Assembly: GCA_963819715.1 (NCBI GenBank)
Contig: CAWFXE010000006.1
Location: 248,001-312,000, forward strand
Origin: DASUPK01 sp963819715
Lineage (GTDB): Bacteria; Actinomycetota; Thermoleophilia; Solirubrobacterales; 70-9
DNA: 64,000 nucleotides
Direction: 5' to 3'
The position numbers were made by a program, and so were the translations under genes. The notes beneath the pieces are model-generated. The model saw only the letters and a list, made by a program, of their open reading frames with translations. It made no database searches and was not told the DNA's origin. Every line of letters starts with the position of its first letter. Within the stretch, counting starts at the first letter, position 1. Positions 1 through 8,032 of this stretch are shown here, one piece after another.

Positions 1-1
1 C

Positions 2-364
2 AGGATGTTCGAGGGAACCGATGAGGGGATGAAGGCGGCAATGGACGCCTGGAATGAGTTCAATCGCGAGGCGATCGAGGCCGGCGTGATGATCGCCAAC
101 GAGGCACTGGAGCTGCCGAAGACCGCCAAGACGCTCCGGGTCCACAACGACGGCCACACTGTCACCGACGGGCCCTTCGCGGAGACGAAGGAGCAGCTGG
201 GCGGCTTCTGCCTGATCGAGGTTGAGAGCCTCGACGAGGCCATCGCCTGGGCGAAGAAGGTCCCGCTGCTTCCCGACAGCTCACTCGAGGTGCGGGCGGT
301 CAGGGATCTGACGCCATATGGGTACGAGGGCGTGGGCCAGAGCCACGCGCAGGCCCGAGCCTAG
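2..364 (+). CDS. YCII-related (DGPF) family protein, 5' partial
   Basis: The reading frame is open from the left edge, so the N-terminus is missing; the first Met in frame (base 5) is probably internal because family members start with a beta strand about 12 residues earlier. The visible part holds the hallmark DGPFAETKEQLGGF followed by an acidic helix (SLDEAIAWAKKVP), typical of small YCII/DGPF ferredoxin-like proteins often found beside ECF sigma factors. Exact function is unknown. The stop codon lies in a CTAG tetranucleotide shared with the stop of the convergent acyl-CoA dehydrogenase gene. Confidence 0.85.
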   Translation, partial: RMFEGTDEGMKAAMDAWNEFNREAIEAGVMIANEALELPKTAKTLRVHNDGHTVTDGPFAETKEQLGGFCLIEVESLDEAIAWAKKVPLLPDSSLEVRAVRDLTPYGYEGVGQSHAQARA

Positions 365-1569
365 AGCCCGTAGCTGCGCCCGATCACCTCGAGCATGACC
401 TCGTCGGTGCCGGCGCCGATGCGGTTGAGGCGGGAGTCGCGGTAGGCGCGCTCGACCTCGTACTCCTTCATGTAGCCGTAGCCGCCGTGGATCTGGATGC
501 AGTCGTCGGCGACCTCCTCGATGATCCGTGAGGCGTAGAGCTTCGCCTGGGTGATCTCGCGGACGGGGTACTCCCCGTTCGCGAATCGCCACGCGGTCGC
601 GTAGACCATCTGCTTGGCGGCCTCGATCTTCACCGACATCTCGGCGAACTTGTGGCGGATCGCCTGGAAGCGGCCGATCGGCCGGCCGAACGCCTCGCGC
701 TCCTTGGCGTACTCGAGGGTGCGGTCGAAGACACGCTCGGCCCCGGAGACGCAGCCGATCGCGGCGACCAGCCGCTCTCCCTGGAGCTCCCAGCTGATGT
801 GGTAGAAGCCCTTGCCCTCCTGGCCGAGCAGGTTCTCCGCCGGGACGCGGACGTCCTGGAAGGAGAGCTCGCCGGTGTCGGAGGCGTGCATTCCCATCTT
901 CTCCAGCTTGCGGGAGACGCTGAACCCCTCGACGTCCTTGCCGTCCTTGTCGCGGATGTCGACGATGAAAAGGGTGATCCCGTCGTGTCCGGCGTTCGGG
1001 TCCGTCTTGGTCACCAGGACGATGTAGTTGGCGCGCAGCCCGTTGGTGATGAAGGTCTTGGAGCCGTTGATCACGTACTCGTCGCCGTCGCGCTTGGCGG
1101 TGGTCCGGATGCCCGCAACGTCGGAGCCGGCACCCGGCTCGGTGATCCCGATCGAGCTGATCAGCTCACCCTTGATCGAGGGGACGAGGTAGCGCTGCTT
1201 CTGCTCCTCGGTGCCGAGCAGGTGGATCGGCGGCGTGGCCATGTCGGTGTGGACCGCCAACCCCATGTTGAGCCCGCCGCAGCCCGAGTAGCTCATCGCG
1301 TCGGCGCGAACCAGCGAATAGAAGTAGTCGCCGCCCTGGCCGCCGTACTCCTCCGGGTAGCAGAGGCCGACATAGCCGAGGTCCGCCGCCCGCTTCAGGA
1401 TCTCGTCGGGCCAGAGGTTCTCCTCCCACTCGAACCGGTGCGGGGTGCATTCCTTCAGCACCCACGAGCGCATCGACTCGCGCAGCTCCTCGTGCTCCTC
1501 GGTGAAGATGAAGTGCTTGCGGGCGGCGCCATGGTCGGGCTTGATGACGGTGTCGGTCGCGGAGGCCAC
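361..1569 (-). CDS. Acyl-CoA dehydrogenase
   Basis: A 402-residue protein of normal family length, with the N-terminal helical domain, the FAD/substrate segment GITEPGAGSDVAG, and the C-terminal IHGGYGYMKEYEVER segment of acyl-CoA dehydrogenases. It should catalyse FAD-dependent alpha,beta-desaturation of an acyl-CoA with electron transfer flavoprotein as acceptor; the chain length or branched/aromatic substrate cannot be read from sequence. The start is the ATG at 1569 (MASATDTVIKPDHG). Its promoter region carries an inverted/direct heptamer repeat (1632-1654) that could bind a regulator. It ends tail to tail with the YCII gene. Confidence 0.93.
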   Translation of the reverse strand: MASATDTVIKPDHGAARKHFIFTEEHEELRESMRSWVLKECTPHRFEWEENLWPDEILKRAADLGYVGLCYPEEYGGQGGDYFYSLVRADAMSYSGCGGLNMGLAVHTDMATPPIHLLGTEEQKQRYLVPSIKGELISSIGITEPGAGSDVAGIRTTAKRDGDEYVINGSKTFITNGLRANYIVLVTKTDPNAGHDGITLFIVDIRDKDGKDVEGFSVSRKLEKMGMHASDTGELSFQDVRVPAENLLGQEGKGFYHISWELQGERLVAAIGCVSGAERVFDRTLEYAKEREAFGRPIGRFQAIRHKFAEMSVKIEAAKQMVYATAWRFANGEYPVREITQAKLYASRIIEEVADDCIQIHGGYGYMKEYEVERAYRDSRLNRIGAGTDEVMLEVIGRSYGL

Positions 1570-1631
1570 AGCTCTTGCTCCTTTGTCTCAGGGATTGGCG
1601 CGGCGCATCCGGGCGCGTCCGCAAAGTGAAT

Positions 1632-1654
1632 AGTAGGACTTCCTACTTCCTACT
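1632..1654. promoter_or_regulatory. Heptamer repeat upstream of the acyl-CoA dehydrogenase
   Basis: AGTAGGA (1632-1638) is followed after two bases by TCCTACT (1641-1647) and immediately by a second TCCTACT (1648-1654). The first two form an inverted repeat and the last two a tandem repeat, about 63-85 bases upstream of the dehydrogenase start. This looks like an operator for a dimeric repressor (TetR-like by analogy with fatty-acid catabolism genes). The rest of the 206-base gap (1570-1775) shows no gene. Confidence 0.45.
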
Positions 1655-1775
1655 GCAAGTCGCCTCGTGAAAGGATTTTCCCAGGATCGAGGTATCGGAT
1701 TAATGCGGATGTTTCGCTACCCGATCCTCCATAGAGTTGTATGGACAAACGTACTAATTATCGAGTAGGCACGTT

Positions 1776-3227
1776 TTGGAATCTCCATTCGTATCCGGCA
1801 CCCAAGGGGAAATCGATTCGACCGGTGTGACCTCCTCGGGAGGCCTGCCACCGGGACCTCGAGCGCCCGGCGCGGTTCAGACGCTGCGCTGGATGTACCG
1901 CCCGATCGATTTCATGGAGCAGTGCCGGCGCAAGTACGGGCCGATCTTCTCTCTCAGCCTCGGACCCGCCTCCAACGTCTTCGTGATCGCGGACCCGGGC
2001 GCAGCCAAGCAGGTACTGACCGCCGACCCCGAGTACTTCCGCGCCGGCGACACCAACGGGATCTTCAGGGACGTCGTCGGCAACCACTCCATCCTGGTGA
2101 TGGATGGCCCGGAGCATCTTCACCACCGGCGCATCCTGCTGCCGGTAGTCGGGCGCCACGCCGAGCGCTACCGCGAGCTGATCGCCGGCATCGCCCGCCA
2201 GCGGGTGGCCACCTGGGAGCCCGACTCGGAGATTCGCCTGCTGGGAGAGATGGAGGCGATCTCCTTCGAGGTGATGATGCGGATCGCCATGGGGACCGAC
2301 GGGACGAGCGATCGCGAGGCCAGGTTGCGCACGCTGATTCCGCAGATGATGGACCGCTGCGAGTCACCGTTCACGCTGATTCCCTGGTTCCGTCACGAGA
2401 TGGGCGGGGTCTCGCCCTACGCCAGACTGATGCGGTTCATCGACGGGATCGACGAGATCCTCTACGAGACGATCGCCGATCGGCGCGCCGATCCGCTGAC
2501 CGAGGTCCGTGACGATGCTCTCTCGCTGCTGGTCCGGGCGACGTACGAGGACGGCACTCCGCTCGAGGATCAGGTGGTCCGTGACGAGCTCCTGACGATG
2601 CTGATGGCCGGGTACGAAACCACCACCGCGGGCCTGACCTGGTCGTTCGAGCGGCTGCTGCGGTCCCCGGACAAGCTCGACCGGCTGATGGGCGAGATGG
2701 CGACCGGGGACCAGACCTATCTGATGGCCGTGGTCAAGGAGGCCCTCCGCCGCCGTCCCGTTATCCCCATCGCCGCGCGCAAGGCCCTGGTGCCGATCGA
2801 GTTGCTCGGCTACAGCCTGCCGGCGGGATCCGTTCTGATGGTGGCGATATATCTGATCCACAGCGACCCCGAGATCTACCCCGAGCCCAAGGAGTTCCGG
2901 CCGGAGCGCTTCCTCGAGGACGCTCCGAAGGGAACCGAGGGCGGGGCATGGATCCCGTTCGGCGGAGGAATCCGCCGCTGCCTCGGCGCGTCCCTCGCCC
3001 AGTACGAGATGGCCGTAGTGATCCGGACGGTGCTGGAGGAGGCCGAGCTCGAACTCGTTCAGGAGTCGGATGAGCCCGTCGCCCGCCGTCGCTTCACGCT
3101 CTCCCCAGGCAGGGAGGGACAGGCACGCGTGCGTCGAATCTCACCTGGTGTTAGGTCACCAGCCGGCTCACGGAGGTTCCACACTCCCAAGCCGATCAAG
3201 GTCAGTCAGGCCGAAATTACTGAGTAG
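1776..3227 (+). CDS. Cytochrome P450
   Basis: The protein has the P450 core in order: proline-rich LPPGPRAPG start region, I-helix oxygen-binding AGYETT, K-helix ExxR (EALR), the PEPKEFRPERF segment and the haem-ligand loop PFGGGIRRCLGA with the axial cysteine. It is a heme monooxygenase needing separate electron donors; substrate unknown. The arrangement resembles mycobacterial CYP135/CYP138-type enzymes, from memory only. The longest frame uses TTG at 1776; a GTG at 1827 (start VTSSGGLPPGPR) is an equally natural start. About 30 C-terminal residues after the core (RRISPGVRSPAG onward) extend beyond the usual end. Confidence 0.93.
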   Translation: MESPFVSGTQGEIDSTGVTSSGGLPPGPRAPGAVQTLRWMYRPIDFMEQCRRKYGPIFSLSLGPASNVFVIADPGAAKQVLTADPEYFRAGDTNGIFRDVVGNHSILVMDGPEHLHHRRILLPVVGRHAERYRELIAGIARQRVATWEPDSEIRLLGEMEAISFEVMMRIAMGTDGTSDREARLRTLIPQMMDRCESPFTLIPWFRHEMGGVSPYARLMRFIDGIDEILYETIADRRADPLTEVRDDALSLLVRATYEDGTPLEDQVVRDELLTMLMAGYETTTAGLTWSFERLLRSPDKLDRLMGEMATGDQTYLMAVVKEALRRRPVIPIAARKALVPIELLGYSLPAGSVLMVAIYLIHSDPEIYPEPKEFRPERFLEDAPKGTEGGAWIPFGGGIRRCLGASLAQYEMAVVIRTVLEEAELELVQESDEPVARRRFTLSPGREGQARVRRISPGVRSPAGSRRFHTPKPIKVSQAEITE

Positions 3228-3231
3228 CGCG

Positions 3232-3261
3232 CGATTCACCTAGCACTATTGGGGTGAATCG
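3232..3261. terminator. Inverted repeat after the P450 gene
   Basis: CGATTCACC (3232-3240) and GGTGAATCG (3253-3261) form perfect 9-base arms with a 12-base loop, starting 5 bases after the P450 stop. There is no T-run, so it could be a terminator stem or an operator for the following GGDEF/HD-GYP gene. Confidence 0.45.
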
Positions 3262-3285
3262 TTCGGGAGCGAAATTTCCTGATTA

Positions 3286-5067
3286 ATGGGCACGAGAAGT
3301 GTCCATTTTGCGCCGATACTCTTAACCGCGATGGGCTTAATCGCAATGGGAGGAATGGTTCCGACGCTCGAAGAGGGCGAGCGAAGCAAGCGCCAAGATC
3401 GGCGCCTGCGCGCCAGCGAGCCGAAGAACCTGCTTTCGGGTCCCGCTGCCAAGCGGCCGATCGCCCTTGCCCAGGCCTACCTCGCCGCGGGTGCCGCCGT
3501 AACCGGCACGCTGGCCGTCCTCCTCCCGCATCCGGACTACTTCAACGTCACCAATCTGCTCCTGATCCAGGCTTCGGCGGCCGGCTGGGCGCTCTTCATG
3601 TTCCTCGGCGCCGGCCGGATCCCGATTTGGCTGCTCCGCCTGGGGCCGGCGCTCGCGACCGTGCTCACTACGGCGGCGGTGATCTCCAGCGGCAACAGCA
3701 TCAGCGGCTACGCGCTGATGTACCTGTGGGTCGGTCTCTATGTCTTCTACTTCCCGCTCTCCAAGGTGGACGCCGCGCTCAATGTCCTGTGGGCCGGCCT
3801 CAATTACGGCTTCGCGATCCTGGTCACCCCCATCCCGACGGGTGGGGACCACACCGCGATCAGCCACTTCGTCATCACCACGGGCACGCTGATCACCGCC
3901 GCGACGCTGCTGACCTATCTGAGGTCGCGAGTCGAGCGTCTGCTGGGCAGGCTGACCGACGCCGCCCGCACCGATCCGCTCACCGGCCTGCCGAACCGGG
4001 TGGCGCTGCATGAGGCGGTCGAGCGAGAGATCGAGCGCGCCACGCCACACAACCGGCCGCTCAGCGTGGTGGTGATCGACCTGGATCGGTTCAACCGCGT
4101 CAACGAGCGGCACGGAATCGCGGCGGGCGACCGCGTCCTCTACAACGTCTCGAACCTCCTGGAGCAGCAGACCCGCCTGATGGACGTCGTGGCTCGGTCG
4201 GGAGGCGAGGAGTTCGCGATCCTGCTCCCGGAGATGGATCAGCACACGGCCTTCCTGTTCGCCGAGGACATCCTCAAGGAGATCCGAAAGAACTTCGTCA
4301 AGCCCCAGGTCGAGATCACAGCCTCGGCCGGGGTGGCGAGCTTCCCCGAGCACTCCCGTGACCTCGCCGGGTTGCTCTCCGCTGGTGATCAGTCATTGCG
4401 CGCTGCCAAGGCCCTCGGCCGTGACCGCGCCGTGATCTACAGCCCGGAGGTGACCAGCGTCCTAGGTTCAGTCACGGGCAGGCGCAACGTCGAGGCCCAG
4501 AGCCACCTGGCCACTGTCCTCAGCCTGGCTGAGGCGCTCGATCAGCGTGACTCGGGAACCGCCAGGCACAGCCAGACCGTTGCCCGGTTCTGCGAGATGA
4601 TGGCGGTCGAGCTCGGCCTGGAAGAGGACCGAGTCGAGCGCATCAAGCTCGCCGGAGTCCTGCACGACATCGGCAAGATCGGCGTGCCGGATTCGATCCT
4701 CTGCAAGCCCGGGCCGCTCACGACTGAGGAGATGGACCAGATGAAGCGCCACCCGGAGCTCGGCGCACGAATCCTCTCCAGTCGCGATCTCGACGACGTG
4801 CGCGGGTGGATCCTGGCCCACCATGAGCGCCCGGACGGGACGGGCTACCCGAAGGGGCTCACCAAGGATGAGATCCCGGTCGAGTCGTCGATCCTCGCCG
4901 TCGCCGACGCCTATGAGGCGATGACCAGCGACCGGGTGTACCGGATGGCAATCGGTCCTGAGAAGGCTCGCGAGGAGCTCATTCGCTGGTCCGGCAAGCA
5001 GTTCTCGCGCCCCGTGGTGGAGGCTCTTCTCGCCGCGCTCGAACGCGAGAACGTTCGGGTCAGCTGA
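3286..5067 (+). CDS. Membrane GGDEF and HD-GYP domain protein (cyclic-di-GMP turnover)
   Basis: About six hydrophobic segments fill residues 55-215, followed by a GGDEF domain (DPLTGLPNR, then GGEEF near residues 306-310) and an HD-GYP phosphodiesterase domain (HDIGK near 460, HHERPDGTGYP near 512-522). Both catalytic signatures look intact, so the protein may both make and degrade cyclic-di-GMP, or one domain may be regulatory. No separate sensory domain apart from the membrane region is visible. The start is uncertain: ATG 3286, 3331, 3346 and 3355 are in frame. The 3' end overlaps the convergent MMPL gene by 8 bases through the palindrome TCAGCTGA. Confidence 0.93.
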   Translation: MGTRSVHFAPILLTAMGLIAMGGMVPTLEEGERSKRQDRRLRASEPKNLLSGPAAKRPIALAQAYLAAGAAVTGTLAVLLPHPDYFNVTNLLLIQASAAGWALFMFLGAGRIPIWLLRLGPALATVLTTAAVISSGNSISGYALMYLWVGLYVFYFPLSKVDAALNVLWAGLNYGFAILVTPIPTGGDHTAISHFVITTGTLITAATLLTYLRSRVERLLGRLTDAARTDPLTGLPNRVALHEAVEREIERATPHNRPLSVVVIDLDRFNRVNERHGIAAGDRVLYNVSNLLEQQTRLMDVVARSGGEEFAILLPEMDQHTAFLFAEDILKEIRKNFVKPQVEITASAGVASFPEHSRDLAGLLSAGDQSLRAAKALGRDRAVIYSPEVTSVLGSVTGRRNVEAQSHLATVLSLAEALDQRDSGTARHSQTVARFCEMMAVELGLEEDRVERIKLAGVLHDIGKIGVPDSILCKPGPLTTEEMDQMKRHPELGARILSSRDLDDVRGWILAHHERPDGTGYPKGLTKDEIPVESSILAVADAYEAMTSDRVYRMAIGPEKAREELIRWSGKQFSRPVVEALLAALERENVRVS

Positions 5068-7117
5068 CGCGCGGCCGTACGTAGCGGGTAAGCCATTTCG
5101 GCGCCCACCAGGCCCGCGCTCCGAGCAGGCGCAGGACAGCCGGAAACAGAAACGCGCGGACCACGGTCGCATCGACCAGCACGGCAACCGCCGCGCCCAC
5201 GGCGACCTCCTTCACGTAGACCAGATGCGAGAAGGCGAACGCGCCCATCGCCACCGCGAAGAGCAGCGCCGCCGCTGTGATCGTTCGGCCGCTTACGGCC
5301 ACGCCATCGGCGATGGCGACCTCCTCGTTGTCCGTCCTCTCCCGCGCAGCCTTGATCCTTTGCAGCAGGAACACGCCGTAGTCGGTTGACAGCCCGAAGA
5401 CGACGGCGAACAGCAGAATCGGCATCGACGTATCCAGCCCACCTGGACTCACGTAATCGAGCGAGCCCTGTAGCCGCCCGTCCTGGAAGATCAGGACGAG
5501 TACCCCGAACGCGACGCTCACGGTGAGCGTGTTCATGATCAGCGCGACGATCGGGATCACCACCGACTCGCTCATGATGAACAGGACCGCCCCGGTCGAA
5601 ACGAGGATGAAGATGAGGGCCAGCGGCAGATGGGAGCCGAGGCTGTGCCGCTCGTCGGTCAACTCGGCCGGCGGGCCGCCGACCAGAGCCCTGGAGCCCC
5701 ACCTCGAGGACCTCACCGACTTGACGAGGTCGACCGCGGTGTCGGAGTCGCCGTCGACACCGAGCTGAGCGTCAACCCGGTAGACCCTGCGTCCGATGTG
5801 CCGCGGCGGGTCGGTCTGCACGACCGCCGCCTCGGAGTCGAGATGCCGCCGCACATTCGCCGCGGCCGCACGGGTTGGAAGCACCAGCACGACTCGATCA
5901 GCAGGGTCAAACGGAAACCCCGCGACGACCGCGTCATCCACCCGCCGGGCGCTCGCGTCCGCCGGGAGGATCTTTGCGTTCGCCTGGGTTAGCTGGACCC
6001 GCAGGAAGGGCAGGCCGGCCACGACCATCACCGTCGTCGCGATAAGCGTGACGGCCACGGGATAGCGGAGCACCACGCGCGCGAGCCTGTGCCAGCGGTG
6101 GGTGCTCGGAGACCCCTGGAACCGGCCCAGTGCGAGCGCGTTGACCCTCCTGCCCAGGAGTCCCAGCACCGCCGGCAGCAGGACCATGCAGACGAGCGCC
6201 GACGTCAGGGCCACGAGTGCGCCTCCTATTCCGATCGAGTAGAGAAAGCGCTGCGGGAAGACCCATAGGGCGATCAGAGACAGCGCGACGGTGATCCCGC
6301 TGAAAGCGATCATCGGCCCGATCGAAGCGGTGGTCTCCACCAGGGCCTTCTCGGTTGAGTCGGTCCTTTCGAGCTCCTCCCGGAACCGGGTGACGAGGAA
6401 GAGGCTGTAGTCGATCGCCAGGCCCAGGCCGAGCCCGGTGACGATGTTGATCGCGAACGCGTCGATGTCCATCACGGTCGTCAGGACGTTGAGCAGCAGC
6501 AGGCTGGTCAGGATGGACAGGCCGCCGACCACGACCGGCAGAAGGGCCGCGACCAGGCCTCGAAACACGAGCAGCGAGAGCAGCAGCAGGATCGGGAGCG
6601 CGTATAGCTCGATTCGACGCAGGTCGTCCTGGGTGATCTGGGTCAGCTCGTCGACCGTCACCGCGGTTCCGCCCACGACGACGCCGGGTGTGTTTGCGAA
6701 CCGGTCCCGCACATCGGATCCGACCTTGCTCATGTCGCTGACGTCCGAGGAGATGAAAGCGACCACGAGGGCCTTCCGGCCGTCGGTCGACTCGAGCTCG
6801 GGGTCGACGCCCGGCGTGACGATGCGTCTGATGCCGGGCACCTCGCTGAGCCGGGCCGCGGCGGAGTGCGCGGCGGCCTGGATGTTGCCCGACTTTGGCT
6901 GGACCAGCAGCTCGATGTCGGGGACGGCGCGCGTGCCGGTGGTGTCCTCGATCGCGTTGTAGGCCTTCGAGCTCTGGGACGCCGGATCCTGGAATCCGAA
7001 GGGCTTGACGTTGTTGAAGACCGAGGCGCCTCCGAGCGCGCTGACGACGGCGACGAGTCCAGCGACGATCGTCAGCCCTCTCCTCCTGCGATACGCAAAC
7101 TGCCCCAGCTTCCGCAC
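5060..7117 (-). CDS. MMPL/RND-family transporter
   Basis: A 685-residue protein with the duplicated MMPL layout: one TM helix near the N-terminus (RRRGLTIVAGLVAVVSALGG), an extracytoplasmic domain, a five- to six-helix bundle containing GLGLGLAIDYSLFLVTRFREEL, then a second periplasmic domain and second bundle with FGLSTDYGVFLLQRI. The Asp-Tyr pairs in both halves match the proton-relay region of MmpL proteins. Role: proton-driven export of lipids or hydrophobic compounds; cargo not predictable. It is transcribed divergently from the enoyl-CoA hydratase operon. Confidence 0.92.
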   Translation of the reverse strand: MRKLGQFAYRRRRGLTIVAGLVAVVSALGGASVFNNVKPFGFQDPASQSSKAYNAIEDTTGTRAVPDIELLVQPKSGNIQAAAHSAAARLSEVPGIRRIVTPGVDPELESTDGRKALVVAFISSDVSDMSKVGSDVRDRFANTPGVVVGGTAVTVDELTQITQDDLRRIELYALPILLLLSLLVFRGLVAALLPVVVGGLSILTSLLLLNVLTTVMDIDAFAINIVTGLGLGLAIDYSLFLVTRFREELERTDSTEKALVETTASIGPMIAFSGITVALSLIALWVFPQRFLYSIGIGGALVALTSALVCMVLLPAVLGLLGRRVNALALGRFQGSPSTHRWHRLARVVLRYPVAVTLIATTVMVVAGLPFLRVQLTQANAKILPADASARRVDDAVVAGFPFDPADRVVLVLPTRAAAANVRRHLDSEAAVVQTDPPRHIGRRVYRVDAQLGVDGDSDTAVDLVKSVRSSRWGSRALVGGPPAELTDERHSLGSHLPLALIFILVSTGAVLFIMSESVVIPIVALIMNTLTVSVAFGVLVLIFQDGRLQGSLDYVSPGGLDTSMPILLFAVVFGLSTDYGVFLLQRIKAARERTDNEEVAIADGVAVSGRTITAAALLFAVAMGAFAFSHLVYVKEVAVGAAVAVLVDATVVRAFLFPAVLRLLGARAWWAPKWLTRYVRPRVS

Positions 7118-7148
7118 TGATGCCGATCCTATGCGCGGTTCGAGTTGG

Positions 7149-7200
7149 CTGCCTACGGGGTTTTTCCGCAGTGGATGCCCGAATTTTGGACAGTAGGCAG
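7149..7200. promoter_or_regulatory. Inverted repeat in the divergent promoter region of the MMPL and hydratase genes
   Basis: CTGCCTAC (7149-7156) and GTAGGCAG (7193-7200) are perfect 8-base inverted arms, centre to centre 44 bases apart (about four helical turns), between the two divergent starts. The AGTAGG core is shared with the heptamer repeat at 1632-1654. A dimeric or tetrameric repressor site is possible. Confidence 0.35.
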
Positions 7201-7252
7201 TAAGACGTAGTACTTCCCATCATCCGCGACTTTCCACTAGGGTGCCTAGCCG

Positions 7253-8032
7253 ATGGCCGACGAGCTGCTCTACGAGGTGAAGGACGGCGTCGCGACGGTG
7301 ACGCTCAACCGGCCCGATCAGCGAAATGCGCTGAACGGTGAGCTGCTGGCGGCCTTGGTGGACGCGATGACGTCCGCAAGGGACGACGGCGCGGTGCGGG
7401 CCGTGGTGCTGACTGGCGCCGGCGACAAGGTCTTCTGCGCGGGCGCCGATCTCGGCGGGTTCGCCGCCGATGCGCCGCTGGTCGACAAACACTTCGCCTC
7501 CGACCTCTTCCTCGAGTTCTTCCGGCTGATGCCGCGGCTGGGAAAGCCCTCGCTCTGCGCCGCGAACGGCCACGTCCTGGCCGGCGGCATGGGGTTGGCC
7601 CTCTCCTGCGACCTGCTGATCGCGAAGGAGGGGGCGCGGTTCGGGACTCCCGAGATCAACGTGGGCGCCTTCCCCTACATGATCATGTCGATCATCTACC
7701 GCAACGTTCCGCGGAAGAAGGTCAACGAGATGATGCTGCTCGGCGAGCAGATCTCCGCGGAGCAGGCGGTGGAGTTCGGGCTCGCCAACAAGGTCGTGCC
7801 GGAGGGCGAGTTCCAGGCCGCGGTCGACGAGTGGGCCACGAAGCTCGCCTCGAAGAGCCCTGTGCTGATGCGGCTCGGTCACGACGCGATGTACCGACAG
7901 CAGGACATGGCGCTCGACGACGCGCTCGAGTTCCTGCGCTCACAGCTCTCGCTCACCTTCTCGACGGAGGACATCCAGGAGGGCGTCAAGGCGTTCTTCG
8001 AGAAGCGCGAGCCCGAATGGAAGGGACGTTGA
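7253..8032 (+). CDS. Enoyl-CoA hydratase/isomerase family protein
   Basis: A 259-residue crotonase-fold protein. The oxyanion-hole segments are visible: CAGADLGGF near residue 63 and the GGGMG-like stretch LAGGMGLALSCDLLIA near residue 107. It likely hydrates or isomerises an enoyl-CoA; crotonase specificity cannot be assigned by sequence alone. It is the first gene of a run of tightly overlapping genes ending at 13831 and shares the A of its TGA stop with the ATG of the carboxyltransferase gene. Confidence 0.9.
   Translation: MADELLYEVKDGVATVTLNRPDQRNALNGELLAALVDAMTSARDDGAVRAVVLTGAGDKVFCAGADLGGFAADAPLVDKHFASDLFLEFFRLMPRLGKPSLCAANGHVLAGGMGLALSCDLLIAKEGARFGTPEINVGAFPYMIMSIIYRNVPRKKVNEMMLLGEQISAEQAVEFGLANKVVPEGEFQAAVDEWATKLASKSPVLMRLGHDAMYRQQDMALDDALEFLRSQLSLTFSTEDIQEGVKAFFEKREPEWKGR

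Noticed and set aside
1570..1775. Short open frame from ATG 1741
   Set aside because: It ends after about 28 codons and is out of frame with the P450; no sign of a real peptide.
7120..7135. CCTATGCGCG near the MMPL start as a second copy of the 26-base palindrome half-site
   Set aside because: Only about ten bases match and no mirrored half follows, so it is probably chance in GC-rich sequence.
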